Assembly (NCBI RefSeq): GCF_018873765.1
Contig: NC_057925.1
Span: 58,044,970-58,108,969, forward strand
Direction: 5' to 3'
Length of the DNA: 64,000 nt
Source: Telopea speciosissima
Taxonomy: Eukaryota; Streptophyta; Magnoliopsida; Proteales; Proteaceae
Position 1 is the first letter of the stretch. The number at the start of each line of letters is the position of its first letter. The notes under the pieces were generated by a model. That model saw only the letters and a list, made by a program, of their open reading frames with translations. It ran no database searches and was not told where the DNA came from. Both the position numbers and the translations under genes were made by a program. This document shows positions 1-12,250 of this stretch, piece by piece.

Positions 1-35
1 CATTTGAGTAAACATAGAGAATGAAGAGGACATAC

Positions 36-638
36 CTATTCGTCCAATGAATGCCGTGTCGATCAGAGAAGCAATGGGGTCAGCTGTTAGAGCCAGTGCT
101 GCAGGAAATGCAATCCTTAATATCTCCATGCCCAGTTCATCCTTCTTGAAGACACGGCTGGCCATGAAATTACAGAATCCCACATTAGCACTGTTGAACC
201 TTATTGTTCTTTGTATTCTTTTTTTTTTTCCAGTTAAACAGAAAGCAATGGAAACAGAATTCAAGACAGCAAAACATTTTGTGTGATATCAAGGTGGGAG
301 ACATACTAAATATAGAACTACACAACCCTGTGTTAACTTTGGTAAAAGCATTTGTTGTTTCATTCATTTTAAGTTACAAAAAAGCAATTCCAAGAGTCCA
401 TTTTTAACATGAAACCAACAATGGGGGGAAAACCCAGGAAAGCCAAGCATTTTATGCTGTGGAATGGTGATCACCTTGCATCCTTGAAGATGACAAAAAG
501 GGGTATCTTTCTCTTCTTTCCTGAAAGAGTGGTCTCCTCTGTGCTGACTGGAACCTCCTCGGAGCTAACTGGGACCTCCTCTGCTTTGGAAACAGGTGGA
601 ACCTCCTCTATGACTGCTGGAACTAGAACTTCTGCCAT
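36..638 (-). CDS. MATE/DETOXIFICATION citrate-transporter-like protein, 5' part only (exons 1-2)
   Basis: Two coding exons of a MATE-family efflux gene that continues beyond base 1. Exon 1 is 475-638 (start ATG at 636-638, in-frame TGA upstream) and exon 2 is 36-157, with a GT-AG intron of 317 bp between them; donors at both exon ends read G/GT. Exon 2 is 122 bp, exactly as in the complete paralogue at 36,487-36,608, and encodes the same first-helix region (DELG, then ADPIASLIDTAFIG). The N-terminus is longer than in the paralogue (about 54 residues before the first intron). It is acidic, with repeated EEVP/VS units, then the shared GKKRK basic patch and a F(K)DA motif. Membership of the DTX42/FRD3 branch is inferred from these conserved residues; transport of citrate is family knowledge, not visible here. 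The missing exons make function and integrity unknown. One substitution at the exon 1/2 junction gives Ser where the paralogue has Arg. Confidence 0.85.
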
Positions 639-3546
639 TAATGGACACTCTAAATTATCAAACTTAAAAGCTCCTCAGATCTACTCCTCAACGTGGAACG
701 GATGACTCTAACGTGAAATGCTTCAAACAAGTCAAGGGCTACAACCTGCATGCAATAGTTCATTCACAAACGATCAAAACAAAGACAAAACAAGAACTTT
801 ATCATCAGACATTAGAGTCTAGAGATGAAAGTAAAGCAGAACACCAGTGAAGTACCCATGAACATGAACAGGTGATGTAATTAGAATAAAATATGGTCAA
901 GAAACCAGTGGGCGAGAGGAGCATGCAATAACCCTGATAGTGTTTGAACTATTTAAAGCAAAAGCTGCCTAAGCCACCCTCAGTTTCAATTCCATTGCCA
1001 ATGATTTGTTTAGTGCTTTTGAGTCTAGAGATGCGAGCCAATTTGTGGAAATAATTAAGGAGAAGGGTTGAATGTTGACAGTTTAAGAAATCAATAGAGA
1101 GGGAACAGCATTCAAATAAATATTTTGAAGCAAGATCCAATGGCAGACCTTGCTGAATCTAGAGATGAGAGCCAAGAAAAACACAAGAACTACTAGTAGT
1201 ACTACTACTAGTACTCATGAACATGAAACAGAGGAAATAAGGAGAGAATGAATATGGTCAAGAAACCAATGGGAGTATTGGTGACCATGGGAGCAACATG
1301 CAATGTAACCCATTTAAAGCAATATTACTTTTGAACTAACTTTACGCCAAGGTTGCATTTGCTTTGCATAAACCTCCCTCAGTTCCATAACTATTGCCCC
1401 AATACTGTCCTTTAAGTCGGTCAATGGTCCATACACTCTTTCTCTCTTTTCTTCCCTTTTTTTTTTTTTCTAAAATTTTTTATGGGTTTCATAGATTTCT
1501 TGAGGACAGCCATTAACAAGTGTGAGAAAGCTACAACCACATTCTCTCTCTACACTGTACGTGTCTGAATGAGTAAGAGTGAGAAAGAGAGAGATGGTGA
1601 GGGTGATGGTTGTCCTACCCCGGAAAGGACCTGAACAAGGAGGGGGAAGAAGAGGACAATGAGGAGGTAGGCAAGAGGGAAATGTGAAGTTGATGCCACG
1701 TGGGACCCACAAAACCTTTATTCCCATTGACGAGTGATGCGTACGGTGAGAATTCAAGATTTATTTATCAACCGGTGACGCCCCCCCAAGTAATAAGTAC
1801 GGGGAACACGTACTAAGTCTATAATTAATTTGTTTCACGTCAGTGGGTCAATTACTAGAAACTAGTACTAGTATCACCTATTGAAGGATGGAAATTTCGT
1901 CCTTCCACTACAGTGAAGCTAACACGTAAAAAACCGAAATGCAATTTAAATTGAAAAATTATAAAGTTTTCTACGTGGGAGCACTGAAATGTAAAAGAAG
2001 AAAAATCGTCATTAAATTCCAAGGTGTGTTTGGTTGGTAAGAAAAAGAAAATAAAGACCCATAAATTTAATGAAGGTGATTTGATGTTATGATTAAACTG
2101 TTAAAACAATGAGTTTCATCATTAACTCTAATCCTTTATTATCTTAAGGTCTGATACTCTTATATACTCTCCTTGGGTTTAATCAAAGGGTCAAACTCCA
2201 TGATTAAAGAGATTCTTCCTTCATTATTGATGAAGAAAAAAAATTTTAATCCTAAAGATATTGCAAATTTTTTTAGGAAAAAGTTTTCCTTAACCCACGA
2301 GCCTACCATCATGCACATGCCCCTTGTATGTTGGCCTAAAATGCCTTTTACCGTTCCCATACTCTCATCGAACTGCAACAATGACCGCTAATGATGGGAT
2401 TCCTCCTTCACTATGGTTTAAAATCAAAATACATTAGTTTTGATTTGGTCTCAAAGTCTAGAAACTTATCTTGGTTTAATTTGATTTTTTATTTAAATAC
2501 TAAAATCGTCTATTCAAATCGAACCAAATAAAAAAACAAATAAATTATATATTTAATGTTTTAATAAATGTGGATGATAAATTCTATTTAAGGTTTTTTT
2601 TTTTAATGAATATGTAAAGAAATTGGTCCATAGACCTAAAAATAAATCCAGACTGAAAACAAATCGTGTTAAAATCAAATATGAAACCAAATAGAGAACC
2701 GAATAATAACCAAACCAAGTCAATTATTGTTTGAAAAATACACTTTTATTTGGTTTTGATTTCCCCAAATTGTATTTTGAATCGCATTCTAGCCAAACTG
2801 ATTGACACCTTGCTTAGTTGGCACTTAACATATCAAATGAGATTTGATCTCCATTTGAACCAAGGTTTGAAAAACCAGTCGGCTTAAGTCAAAATTGTTC
2901 AAGGCCAATCCGATTCCAATTAATTCGTATTCGGATTAAACCGATTCTTAAACAATTCTAAATTTCTAATCCAATCATGATCAGAATCTAACCAAAACCG
3001 AAAGCGATCCGGATCCCAATTCTTATTTTACAAAATCCAACTCGTTTGTTCGATTCTCCACAAACAGATATGAGATTTAGGCTCAGATCTAAGTGTTTTT
3101 AGAAAGATTTTAATACAAAAAAAAAAAAGGCACTCTTGTCAGAAAACACATTACGTAACAGAACAAATGGGAACATGCCCACTTCTGCAATCTAGAATCT
3201 CTGGAGTCTGGACCACATAGTTTCTCCTTTTTGGGATTTTTAATTCTCTGAACTGAAAGAACAAATTTGCAATACCTTATAAGGTGATGAGTATTAATAA
3301 TAAAATGCTTCTTCGTTCAAGAGATTGGTTTCTGTCTATAGGGAATTCCGGATTCTCTGCCGCGTGTGAAAGCACTGTTGCGCTAACTACGGCTTTCCCC
3401 GATTGCCCAGAAAAAATATATATATATTGTCAGAGAAATTAGAGTAGAACCAGTGGATTAAGTCGACAAAACAATACCTTTAATCCCTTTAAAATTTAAC
3501 TGAGTTCGTCTGACTGACACCTATATAGGTAAGTGTAAAATTGTAT
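639..3546. other. Upstream region of the partial MATE gene; intergenic, no gene seen
   Basis: About 2.9 kb upstream of the partial MATE gene. It should contain that gene's promoter and any 5' leader exon; a TTTAG acceptor-like site lies just before the start codon near 650. Short runs of T or A, a CT-rich stretch near 1,440-1,620 and degenerate AATCCGATT-type sequence at 2,870-3,060 are the only structure seen. No convincing coding exon on either strand. Confidence 0.5.
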
Positions 3547-3729
3547 TCAGTGCACAAGGTTCTCGTGTTTAGTAGTGTCAAATGTGCACAGCTTTATCCC
3601 TGTTTCCAAAGAAGCGAGAGTCAAATGTCAAATGTACGCAATCTTATCCCTGTTTCCAAAGAGACTATTTTCGAGACTTAAACACATGACTAAGTGTTCA
3701 ACAAGTGAACACTTGACCAATGCACCATA
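3547..3729 (-). mobile_element. Au-type SINE, minus strand, with internal duplication
   Basis: Read on the minus strand this follows the plant Au SINE plan: a tRNA-like head (TTGGTCAAGTG, then a degenerate B box near GTTTAAGTCTCG), the GGAAACAG core, GGGATAAG...GCGTACATTTG, and the GAACCTTGTGCACTGA tail. The central segment from the GGAAACAG core through ACATTTGAC is present twice in tandem (about 3,575-3,615 and 3,620-3,665), which is not part of the normal family layout. Assigned from memory of the family consensus. Confidence 0.65.
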
Positions 3730-4196
3730 AATATATATCTATCATTTGATGGTTCTCTTTTTTTTTTTTTTTTTTTGGTACACATTTAATGGTTCTTTGT
3801 TAGATTTTCAAAAGTATATAAATTAAAGGTTAAAAAATGATTTGATATTTTAAAGAGTATCATCCTTTGTGGCTGATTCCTCTTCACACTTGGGTCGTAG
3901 GGAATCCTGTCCCTTTTTTTTTTTTCTTTCTAATGGACTAAATTTCTCTCCACCACCTGGTGAATAGATTCCCACCATCTTAGGGTTGGCAAACTCTTTC
4001 TAAGTTTTAGTATTTTCCTCAAAATACCCTTAGATACTTTTTTGTGCATCTAAATCCGCCTAGTTCCCATTCACCCGTCTGAAGGGAAACTCACTCCATA
4101 TAGATAAACCTCAAAGAGAGTTGAATACATGACCGACTTCTTAATTGTGGAGTGTTGGCCTAATTAACATCTCACCAAGAAAAAAAAATAAAAATA

Positions 4197-4270
4197 CCCA
4201 ATGCACAAGATTCTTGCCACTGCAGGGTCTGGGGAGGGTCTGCGTGGCGTGAAGGATTGCTCCGCACTAG
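4197..4270 (-). mobile_element. Au SINE 3' fragment, minus strand
   Basis: Minus-strand reading gives CCAGACCCTGCAGTGGCAAG followed by TTGTGCATTGGG, the 3' portion of an Au-type SINE. No head or box motifs remain, so it is 5'-truncated or decayed. Confidence 0.45.
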
Positions 4271-4719
4271 TGGGGCCCCTTCTCCAATATATACATATAT
4301 TCCAAATTAAGGTACCTAACCATTTACCTTTTTGAGGACCTCAGCTCACTGGATCATACATGATATAGAACAAGAATTTAGATTGACCCATGTACCTCAC
4401 ATGTATGAATGAATTGTTGGAGTGTGTTAAGGGTCAAGAAATTTCGATGCAGAGTAGGTAGATATCTAGAAGGATTTGTGGAATCCACCACTTAATCCAT
4501 CAAATAATCCTCACCAAATGGACAGTAATAACATCTAATTAAGATTATAAACATTTAGATCTTAATTTTCACAGCCTCTTTTGCTTTTCCATGCCCCATT
4601 AGAGCTTAATTCACATGTAAACTATTGGTACATTATAATTAAGGCTTAAAAAGTCGGAATTAACAGGTATTAGACACTCCATAACTCAAAATTATTTGAT
4701 TAGGTGCCCTTTGTCCCCA
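4271..4719. other. Intergenic, nothing recognised
   Basis: AT-rich sequence with no exon-like open frame, no terminal repeats and no tandem structure that I can see. Confidence 0.4.
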
Positions 4720-5035
4720 ACCAAAGACCAATGACTGCCAAAAGGATTAAAGTTATAATTAGATAATATTGGGTATCTTCATATAACAGTTGGGCTCGAT
4801 CTCAAACTAAAAATACAAGTTTTGAGGTTGGAATCTAACATGGTATAAGAGTCTCGTGTGTCTTTCCACGTATATAGTTATTCCGTTAACACATGAAGGG
4901 TGTGTTGGGAATATATAATTTGTATATCAATTATAGTCTGTATCTTAGATGTCTTCGTATACCAGTTGATCCCTCTACCTAACAATTCAAACTACATAAG
5001 TCAGATTATTGATAAGTAGATTTCAACAAACACAT
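4720..5035 (+). mobile_element. TRIM-like LTR element remnant
   Basis: A plant short-LTR element layout. An upstream repeat ends in CTAACA at about 4,848 and is followed at once by a primer-binding-site-like TGGTATAAGAGTC (initiator tRNA-Met PBS is TGGTATCAGAGC). A very short internal stretch follows, then a purine-rich GAAGGGTG immediately before TGTTGGGAATATATA at 4,909, which looks like the start of the second repeat. The two repeats share ATCTTCATATAACAGTTG-like and GTCTTCGTATACCAGTTG segments but are diverged. Boundaries are approximate. Confidence 0.5.
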
Positions 5036-8000
5036 GGAAGTCTTATTTAAGTCTACCATTTGCCGTCCCTTGGAGACCTCTTGGCATGGTTTGAGATATC
5101 AGATCGGATCGGTCGATTTTGGCAGAATCAGATCAATATTGACTGAGACCGATTTTGATACCAATCCGATCCAACTGTATGTATAGGGGTAAAAATTAAA
5201 AAAAAAAAATATATAATTTTTTTTTTAATAAAAAAATAGAGACAAAAGTGTCATATTTGCCCTTGGAGTATGGGCAATCCTGATCTGTATCGACTGATCT
5301 AATCCCAATTCGATCCAGCTGAACCATGCCCCTTGGAGACGGCAGGAGCTATCACTGATCACAGAGACAAAAACAGTTAAAGGTTGGACCCTTAATTATT
5401 TAATAAATTTTGTTTTCAGAACCTTCAATTTGATGTTTCTGTTTGTCGGTGGTAGTTTGATAAAAGGAAAAGGAGAGAGAGAGAGAGAGAGAGAGAGAAT
5501 AATGGTGTCGTAAAGAATCTTTCAATTAAGGGAATACTATATACAAATGTAACTTGGGAGTTATAGAGTAAGGAAAGAGTAGTGATGATTACAGAACAGA
5601 TTCTTCTGTGTCACTTGAAGAAGAGGAATTTTGAATTTCTATATATTCCTTCTTTTTGACTATGGCATCATATATATAGATGGAACCTGCCTAGATGAGA
5701 GCTGGAAACTATATTACAATAGATAGAACCTGTCCAGGAAATTTCAAGGCCAGATGAGATAAGAGAATCCCTTATAAGGAAAGAAAAAGAGAACGACCAA
5801 GATCCAAAATAGAAGAAGAAACCTAATTAATTAAGAAAAAAAGAAAATGAAGATTTTGTTATACGGACTACTACGGACTATGGAGATCCCGAGATAACGG
5901 AAAGTCCGCTGTTGTTCGTTGAAGGTGGAAAGTTTGAAAAGTGTGAGACCTTCTCGGAGACACATTCTTATTGGATAATTTTATTTGGAGACTGTAATTT
6001 ACTTCACCTATTACATTAGTCACCATTGGAGACAGATAACGAGGGTTTCACCATGGGTGGGTGACACACGCCACATTCATCCATCCCTCTTCCTAACTGA
6101 ATCCTGATTTTTCAACATTTTAACAGTAATAATGCCTGCTTTAAGGGTGCAAATTGGTTCTGTTCTGGTTGTTTTGATTTAGTTCAAGATATAATATGAA
6201 CAAATTGAAAGCTTAAAACTCATGTTTTAGCCTTTTTAGGGTTTAGTATGGTTAAGGTTTGAGTCGAGTTCGATTTATATGAGTTAAAATTTCATTCAAT
6301 TTGTTTCAGTTCAAACCATCGGTTCTTGGATCTGGCTCTCCTCCAGCCGTGGTGGGAATTGGAGAATCCAGTACTCGAAAACCACCCCAAAAAAAAACAA
6401 AGGGAGGGGAGGGGAGGGGAGGGGGGGGGGGTTGGTCATTTCACAGGTGGGAATTAACCACCTATGAAATGACCAGCCCACCCTTGTTCTTGCTATTGTT
6501 TAGCGGGGCTGGACCCTCTAGCTCCCGCCACGGCCGGAGGAAATCCATTTCCTTGATTTTTAAGCTAAAATGAAACTGCTCTAATTATTTTGTTCAATTT
6601 GAAGGTTTTAAATGGCTGGTTTTGGTTCCAGATCTAACGTACCCTCCACCGCTTAGTTAGGTTTTCTATACCCTCATTTGATAATTTTGTCTTTATTTTT
6701 TATTTTTGTAGAAAATAATTTAAGAACAAAATTTTCCTCCACCCAAAGAAGATAGTTCACCTACCGTCTTAAGCTTCACAAACCCCTATAAGGTTTTAGT
6801 ATTTTTTCAAAACACTCTCGCGGTGAATGAAATCCCATTCACTAGGTTAAGGAAAACTCGACTCTTTAATTTAATTATTCTTTATAAGGCGGTGTAAGTA
6901 CCTCAGCGGCGGCTCAGAGAACCCTTACCCATAATATAAACCTGTCTAAGGTAGCAGTTGCCCAGATAGAGATATAATTAGAAAGTCCAGTATGGTTGAA
7001 TTTGTCCCTCTTTCTACTCTATAGCTTTGCTCTCCTCCAATCCTCTTTCAATATTTGAAAGACCTTTAGGCTTCATTGCTTCAGGGCTTTAATTCAATTC
7101 AAAGTTCAAACTTTTTAATTAAGGTCTTAAAGCAAAGTAGTGAAGCACAGCTCGAAATTGGCACGTAGAGGAGACAGTGGGTTGTTGGTTGAATGGAAGA
7201 CGACCCAAAGCACCCCACCCCACCCACTCGTAGATTGACATATGATGACCAAAACTTCCAACACAAAACAAAGACAATAGATGCTAGCTAGCTAGAGAGT
7301 CCTTAGCTACCTTTAGCTATATACCTTTCCTTTTCCTTAATTTTCTCTTATCTATATATAATTCTCTACTGTTAACTTTTAAGTAAACAACTAACAAAGG
7401 AGTTAAGATATTAATTGTGCTGTCACTTTCTCACCACATCAGCTCCTCTAGATTTCAATCCTTTATAATACGTAATCCATTACTCCCATTTCATCTTTTG
7501 CCCCGTAAATATCTCATTAACTATAATCATAAAGAGAGACCATGTCTAGTTAAGAATGATATGATCGATAATTCAAGTTAAAAGTTTTTGTTGTTGATGT
7601 ATACATTGACGTTGCCTTTCCCTAATAATTTGAATTTTTTAAGTGAAATAGGTGGCCAACGTACTATTTGAGTTTGGTAATTTAAAGTTGCACTGAAGAT
7701 ATAGATTGCAGGGAGGGGAGGAATTGAGTTAATTAGGAGCTTTTCTTATTCACTTCATGCTTATCTTGAATGGATGCAATTGATAATTGCTAAGCTAATC
7801 AATAAATACTAAAAGTAGATTCTTTCATATAGAGAGAGTACTGAGTACTGACTGAGGAAAAGTAGCCGCAAAGCGCGGCTAGCACTAAGGCTTCAGATTA
7901 TTAGCTCTGGGAATGGATCTGCTTTTCCAATGCAAAAAGCCAAAAAATGCTGTTGTTGGGTTGGCTGAGGGTTTGATTTGATATATAAAGCTCACAAACT

Positions 8001-8389
8001 GAATCATAATTGTGGGGCAATTCAAGAGAAAGCTATTGTCTTTCTTATCCAATTACATGATCAACCTAGAGGGCTCCATGTACTCAATGAATTTGTAATT
8101 TATTAATTCATGTGAAATGAATACCCATGTTTAGGTGTGGGTAAAAATGTAATCCTTGTCTTATCATCGAAAAGTCCAAGGGGATGGTAGTGGTGGAGTA
8201 GGAGCTGCTGGTGGTGGAGGTAGTGGGTAAGGGAAAAGAAATGGGTATAGGGTTGGAAGAAAAGGGAATATTGTGGGGGTAGATGCAAAGGAAGGGGAGG
8301 ATGTGGTGAAGGGGGGAAGTGATGATGGAGGTTATGAATGGGAATGGGGTACCAGTGGTGGCGGAGGAGGTGGTATGGGGAGGTTGGAA
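5036..8389. other. Gene-poor interval with degenerate GATCGG repeats and simple repeats
   Basis: Contains a degenerate GATCGG/CCGATC-type tract at about 5,093-5,335, a (GA)n run at about 5,476-5,497, a GGGGA-rich tract at about 6,400-6,435, GCTAGCTAGCTA near 7,284 and a G-rich stretch at 8,170-8,400. A short plus-strand stretch near 8,180-8,230 encodes a dozen mostly Gly/Ser/Ala codons and then stops; it is too short and isolated to call a gene. Confidence 0.4.
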
Positions 8390-8693
8390 CTGCCTAGTAA
8401 GGGATAGGTTGAAGGGTTTGATTTAACGCGTTTTATTAGCTCTGAAATTTTTTGAGGTAGAAATCCTAGGATAGAGTGAAGCCGTTTGAAAAAGGTTAAC
8501 TATCTACCACCAGAGTGAGAATCGTTGAGGACAATGGATGCAAAAGTGTGGTGGTCTGTTATGTGCTTAATGGGACTCGATCTAATGTTCATACACTAGA
8601 TTGGGTCAGTCTAGTATGTGATAGATTAAAGGACTTGATTTAACGCATTCCATCAACTCTGAAACTTTGGACATATCGATCGAGTAGCTAACA
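8390..8693 (+). mobile_element. TRIM-like element, copy 1
   Basis: A 137-bp segment starting TGTTATGTGC at 8,557 and ending GCTAACA at 8,693 is TG...CA bounded and closely matches a 139-bp segment at 9,247-9,385 that abuts a perfect-looking PBS. Upstream, about 8,396-8,460, is a truncated related segment (TTGATTTAACGCGTT, AGCTCTGAAA). The layout is that of two short LTRs around a tiny internal region ending in GTGTGGTGGTC, a possible polypurine tract. Confidence 0.5.
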
Positions 8694-9246
8694 ATATATA
8701 CTCACATTAAACAACGTGGAGAAAGTTTTCCTTCACCACATGTGAAAATATAACCATACTCTTTTTCCTATTTATGAATAATAAAAAAATGCCCCTTTAT
8801 TTTTGTGCGACACCCAATAAAATTTAAGTTATAACAAAATAAGACACCAATAAAGGTGTCAATTAGCCAAACCCATAACTAAAAGTTATTAAAACATGTA
8901 AACCTATAAAAAGATTGTGGTTTTTGTCAGGAGCTTGCCGAACAAAGTGATTTAAGTTTTTCAATCTGCTGGACCAAGAGAGATCCATATAAATTAAATT
9001 CCCTTATGATTTTCTCGCAAGGAATCTAAAGTTCTTAGTAGACATGGCATAAACAAATCAACTTCAAAACATCTCTTCTCTAGTCTCACCAAGAGATTCT
9101 AATATGAGGAGGGGATAGCCACGCCATCGGTGTAACCTGTACTTCCCAAGTACAACCAAAGGGGGAGGGATGGGAACATGTTTCGTATAATAGGATCGAC
9201 TCAGGTAACATGCAGAGCATTTTCCCTTGTAATTCTACAAACATTT
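8694..9246. other. Intergenic, nothing recognised
   Basis: No coding potential or recognised repeat, apart from an AGTTTTCCTTCAC motif near 8,726 that resembles the termini of the fold-back elements further right. Confidence 0.35.
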
Positions 9247-9525
9247 TGTTATGTGTTTAATGAGGTTGGATCTAATGTATGAGCCTTAGATTGGGCTAGC
9301 CTAGTATAAGATAAGTTAAAGGATTTGATTTAATACGTTTCATTAATTCTGAAAGTTTTGGCGTATCAGTTAAATACCTAATATTTGGTATCAGAGTCAG
9401 ACATCACGTCACGGATTCGAATCATAGAAATGACTATCTAAAAGAAGACTACCTAGAGTAGAGTGAAAACCATTAAGAAAGAACTTGATTTAATGTGTTC
9501 AATCAGTTCCAGAGCGTATCTGCAG
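9247..9525 (+). mobile_element. TRIM-like element, copy 2, with PBS
   Basis: A 139-bp repeat (9,247-9,385) begins TGTTATGTGTTTAATG and is followed directly by TGGTATCAGAGTC at 9,386, a near-perfect initiator tRNA-Met primer-binding site. Less than 100 bp later a partial copy of the repeat resumes (TTGATTTAATGTGTTCAATCAG at about 9,487). There is no room for gag-pol, so this is a non-autonomous short-LTR element. It belongs to the same family as 8,390-8,693. Confidence 0.6.
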
Positions 9526-10565
9526 CAGGGAACAGGGTATGAATCTAAATTAAAGAAAGATGAAACCTTTCTTTCTAGCCATAATTATTTTTAGAACACC
9601 CCCCAAAAGAAATTAGCTCTCTATGTACATAATAAGTGAGTTACCATGTGAGGATCACACTGCAAGGTTGTTTATTTGTTCGATTTTGATTAAATGGTTG
9701 TTTTTTGATGAAATTATTGTAAATCAAAATCAAATATCTTTCAGTTCCAATTGAAATCGAATGTTATTTGATTTTGATTATATAGTTTGATTTCGAACTG
9801 GTTCGAAGTTGATTCCATAAGTTCTATAATAGGGTTAATAGCATTGAGGAAGATGAATTTACAAAATTATTGGGATGCCTTAAAAGCGTAAACTATAATT
9901 ATTAACATGTTCAACATCATTTAAACACATCGGAAAATCTAAACCGTTGAAATCAAAGAGATTTATGGTTATTATGGTTTTGGATTGATCTAACCGAGGT
10001 TTATTCGAATTCTATTTGATTTATTAGTCGTTTATTTGATTGATGGTTTATTAATCTATTTTGAACTAGGGCTGTAAATGGATAACCGAAAATCCGAATT
10101 CGATCCGCATCCGTAATCGATTAGAGATATCCGAAAAAAAATCCGAATAATCCTATAAAAATCCGAATCCAAATACTTAATTATAAAAAATTAAGTAAAT
10201 AATGATCTTGATGGTTTTTGAAGATTCAACAGGTTCTAGAATATGAGAAAAATTGAATCATGATCTAAAACTGTGGATTGAGAGTGAATTGTATCCACTA
10301 GGGGGAGGAAGGTTGGGGTTACACAAGGCAGAGGTGTACATGGATGGTCGAAAATCCGAATTCGATAAGCATCCGCATCCGAATCCGTTTAGAGGTGTCT
10401 GTATTCGACAAGGAAATATCCGAATCCAATTAATCCGATTACATTCGATCCGTATCCGAGCCGAATCCGATCCGTTTACGGGCCTATTTTGAACCAATGG
10501 TTTTCAATTCACAATTAAATCGAACTAAAAATTCACCCAAAACAAAAAAAAAAATGAAAAAGGGG
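9526..10565. other. Intergenic with degenerate ATCCGAATCCG repeat
   Basis: Two blocks (about 10,070-10,165 and 10,340-10,490) are built from degenerate ATCCG/GAATCCG units. They share the phrase GAAAATCCGAATTCGATCC/AAG and the surrounding order of units, so they are diverged copies of one repeat. Open frames across them on both strands are by-products of the repeat, not genes. Confidence 0.45.
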
Positions 10566-10730
10566 AAGGGGGAGGGAAAATTTTCATACACAGTTGTGTA
10601 AGGTGTATATATGAGAGGGTGCGATTTTCAAGGCATTAATTAATGGGTGGAAGTTTATGATTTTTTTAACTCTTTGTGAGAGGGGACACAATCCGACATG
10701 CTTACACGACCATGTATGAAAACTTCCCCC
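10566..10730. repeat. Fold-back (MITE-like) element
   Basis: Terminal inverted repeats of about 28 bp: GGGAAAATTTTCATACAC with GTTGTGTAAG on the left, matched on the right by CTTACACGACCATGTATGAA followed by AACTTCCCC. Roughly 165 bp in all, no coding capacity. Likely a non-autonomous DNA transposon; superfamily not assignable because the target duplication is unclear. Confidence 0.55.
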
Positions 10731-11917
10731 AAAATAAAATTTGAACTAAAGATTAATAGTAAAAATCAAAACACAACCAATTAGTTTTGATTTGATTTGA
10801 CTTAAACGATCGGTTTTGATTCTAATTTTCGAGTTCCCTTCATGATTGGCATCTAGCACCGACAAAACCAGTAATCAGAGAATAGACGATTCAGAAGAGA
10901 ACCTAAACATATAAATGTTTAATTATGAGTGATATTCCATAGCTATCAGCTGAGTCTTTATTGTCTTTATCAAAATATCAATTTTGTGGCTCTCTTGATA
11001 TCGCTCTTTCCTGCATTTGGTTGGTGTCCTTATTTCATTTAATCTCTATCTTAACCCATAAATGTCGGATCTCCCCCGCCGCAAAAATAGCAACTCGATC
11101 ATGACAAAGACAATTCAAATAATTGGGCTGATATCATATTTACCAACTTGTGCTTCTGGCTTAATTAATTTCGGTTTATGTACTTGGGTTGATGGCCAAT
11201 CCAAGAGTGACGCATTCTATTGATCGATTTCAAGGTTTTAAAACTCGGAATTGATCAGAGAGGATTCTGATCTGAATCAGATCGGAATTGGCCTAAATCT
11301 AAGTTATTTTATTGTGAACGATTTGGTTTAGAAATCGAGAATATCGGCCCATGAATCAATTCGATTCAAGATGGTTGATAAAGAAAATGCCTAAAAATCG
11401 GCCGATTCGATTCGGCTTACAATTCAAATGGGATTAATCTGGTCGTTGGCTTTGTTGGTGTCGTTGACCATCATGCTGCATGTTGGTGGGATTAGGATCG
11501 TCTCCAGGGAGCAGGGAATGCCCAAGCCACTATCAGTCGTTGGGTTGTGCTGCACACATCCCTAGGTGTGCATCGAAATGTGTGCAACACAGTTCAACCG
11601 CTGGATGCTCCTTGACAGCACTCTGGGCACACACCTCCCTATCCATCCCCCTCAACTGTTCCTTATTGGTACGTGCTTGTTCGTGTTGCCTTCAATGGGT
11701 AGTGCAGCGAAGAGGAGTTCCCTGCTACCGATCCTTCTCGCGCCCCTTATCGTAGGCAGAATAAGGGTCACAATATTCTTCTTGTGATGATGGGGGCATC
11801 CAAAGGCCGCAAGCCCTCACACTCGCTAGTCCTCCCGTTCTGGTCCTTAGGCTATCAATTCCATTGATGTTTACTTGATTTCTCGTTGATCATCGTCTTT
11901 CGTTGATCAAGGAGTGA

Positions 11918-11958
<41 letters not shown>

Positions 11959-11989
11959 TTCATTTCAAAGTAAGCCCTAATGCCTAGTT
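10731..11989. other. Intergenic; degenerate repeat and (AT)n
   Basis: Holds a degenerate GATTCGGCCGATTCG-type tract at about 11,240-11,430, a GC-richer unrecognised stretch at 11,480-11,790 with CACACATCCCTAGGTGTGCA-type inverted symmetry, and an (AT)n run followed by poly(T) at about 11,920-11,960. No gene. Confidence 0.4.
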
Positions 11990-12250
11990 GTTATGACTTA
12001 TGAGATCTCTCCTTTGTGTGTTGGCCAATGGAAGTGCACGTGTATGCATCGGGTAAGATTTTCACCTTTCCATGGGGTTAGGACAGTACTTTCCATGGTG
12101 ATAGGACAGAATCCTGGAGCAGGGTGGAGTTGCCTGGGTAGAAAGGGCTACCTGATCCGGAGTGGGCCACCGACGTGCCATTGAAGGGTGGGGTAATGTT
12201 ATGTACGTCCCACATCGGTCCCGTAAGGGCTTGGATGTGGCATATATAAC
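11990..12250 (+). mobile_element. Possible LTR remnant
   Basis: The segment TCCCACATCGG, then GGGCTTGGATGTGG and a TATATAA box at about 12,207-12,250, is the promoter-like signature of many plant short LTRs, preceded by TGTTATGTACG at about 12,197. No partner repeat or PBS is clear, so this may be a solo or broken LTR. Confidence 0.35.

Noticed and set aside
409..705. Plus-strand open frame with Thr/Ser-rich repeats
   Set aside because: It is the antisense reading of MATE exon 1, whose minus-strand frame matches the family.
8180..8235. Short Gly/Ser-rich frame (possible glycine-rich protein)
   Set aside because: Only about 14 residues before a stop, with no start context and no neighbouring exons.
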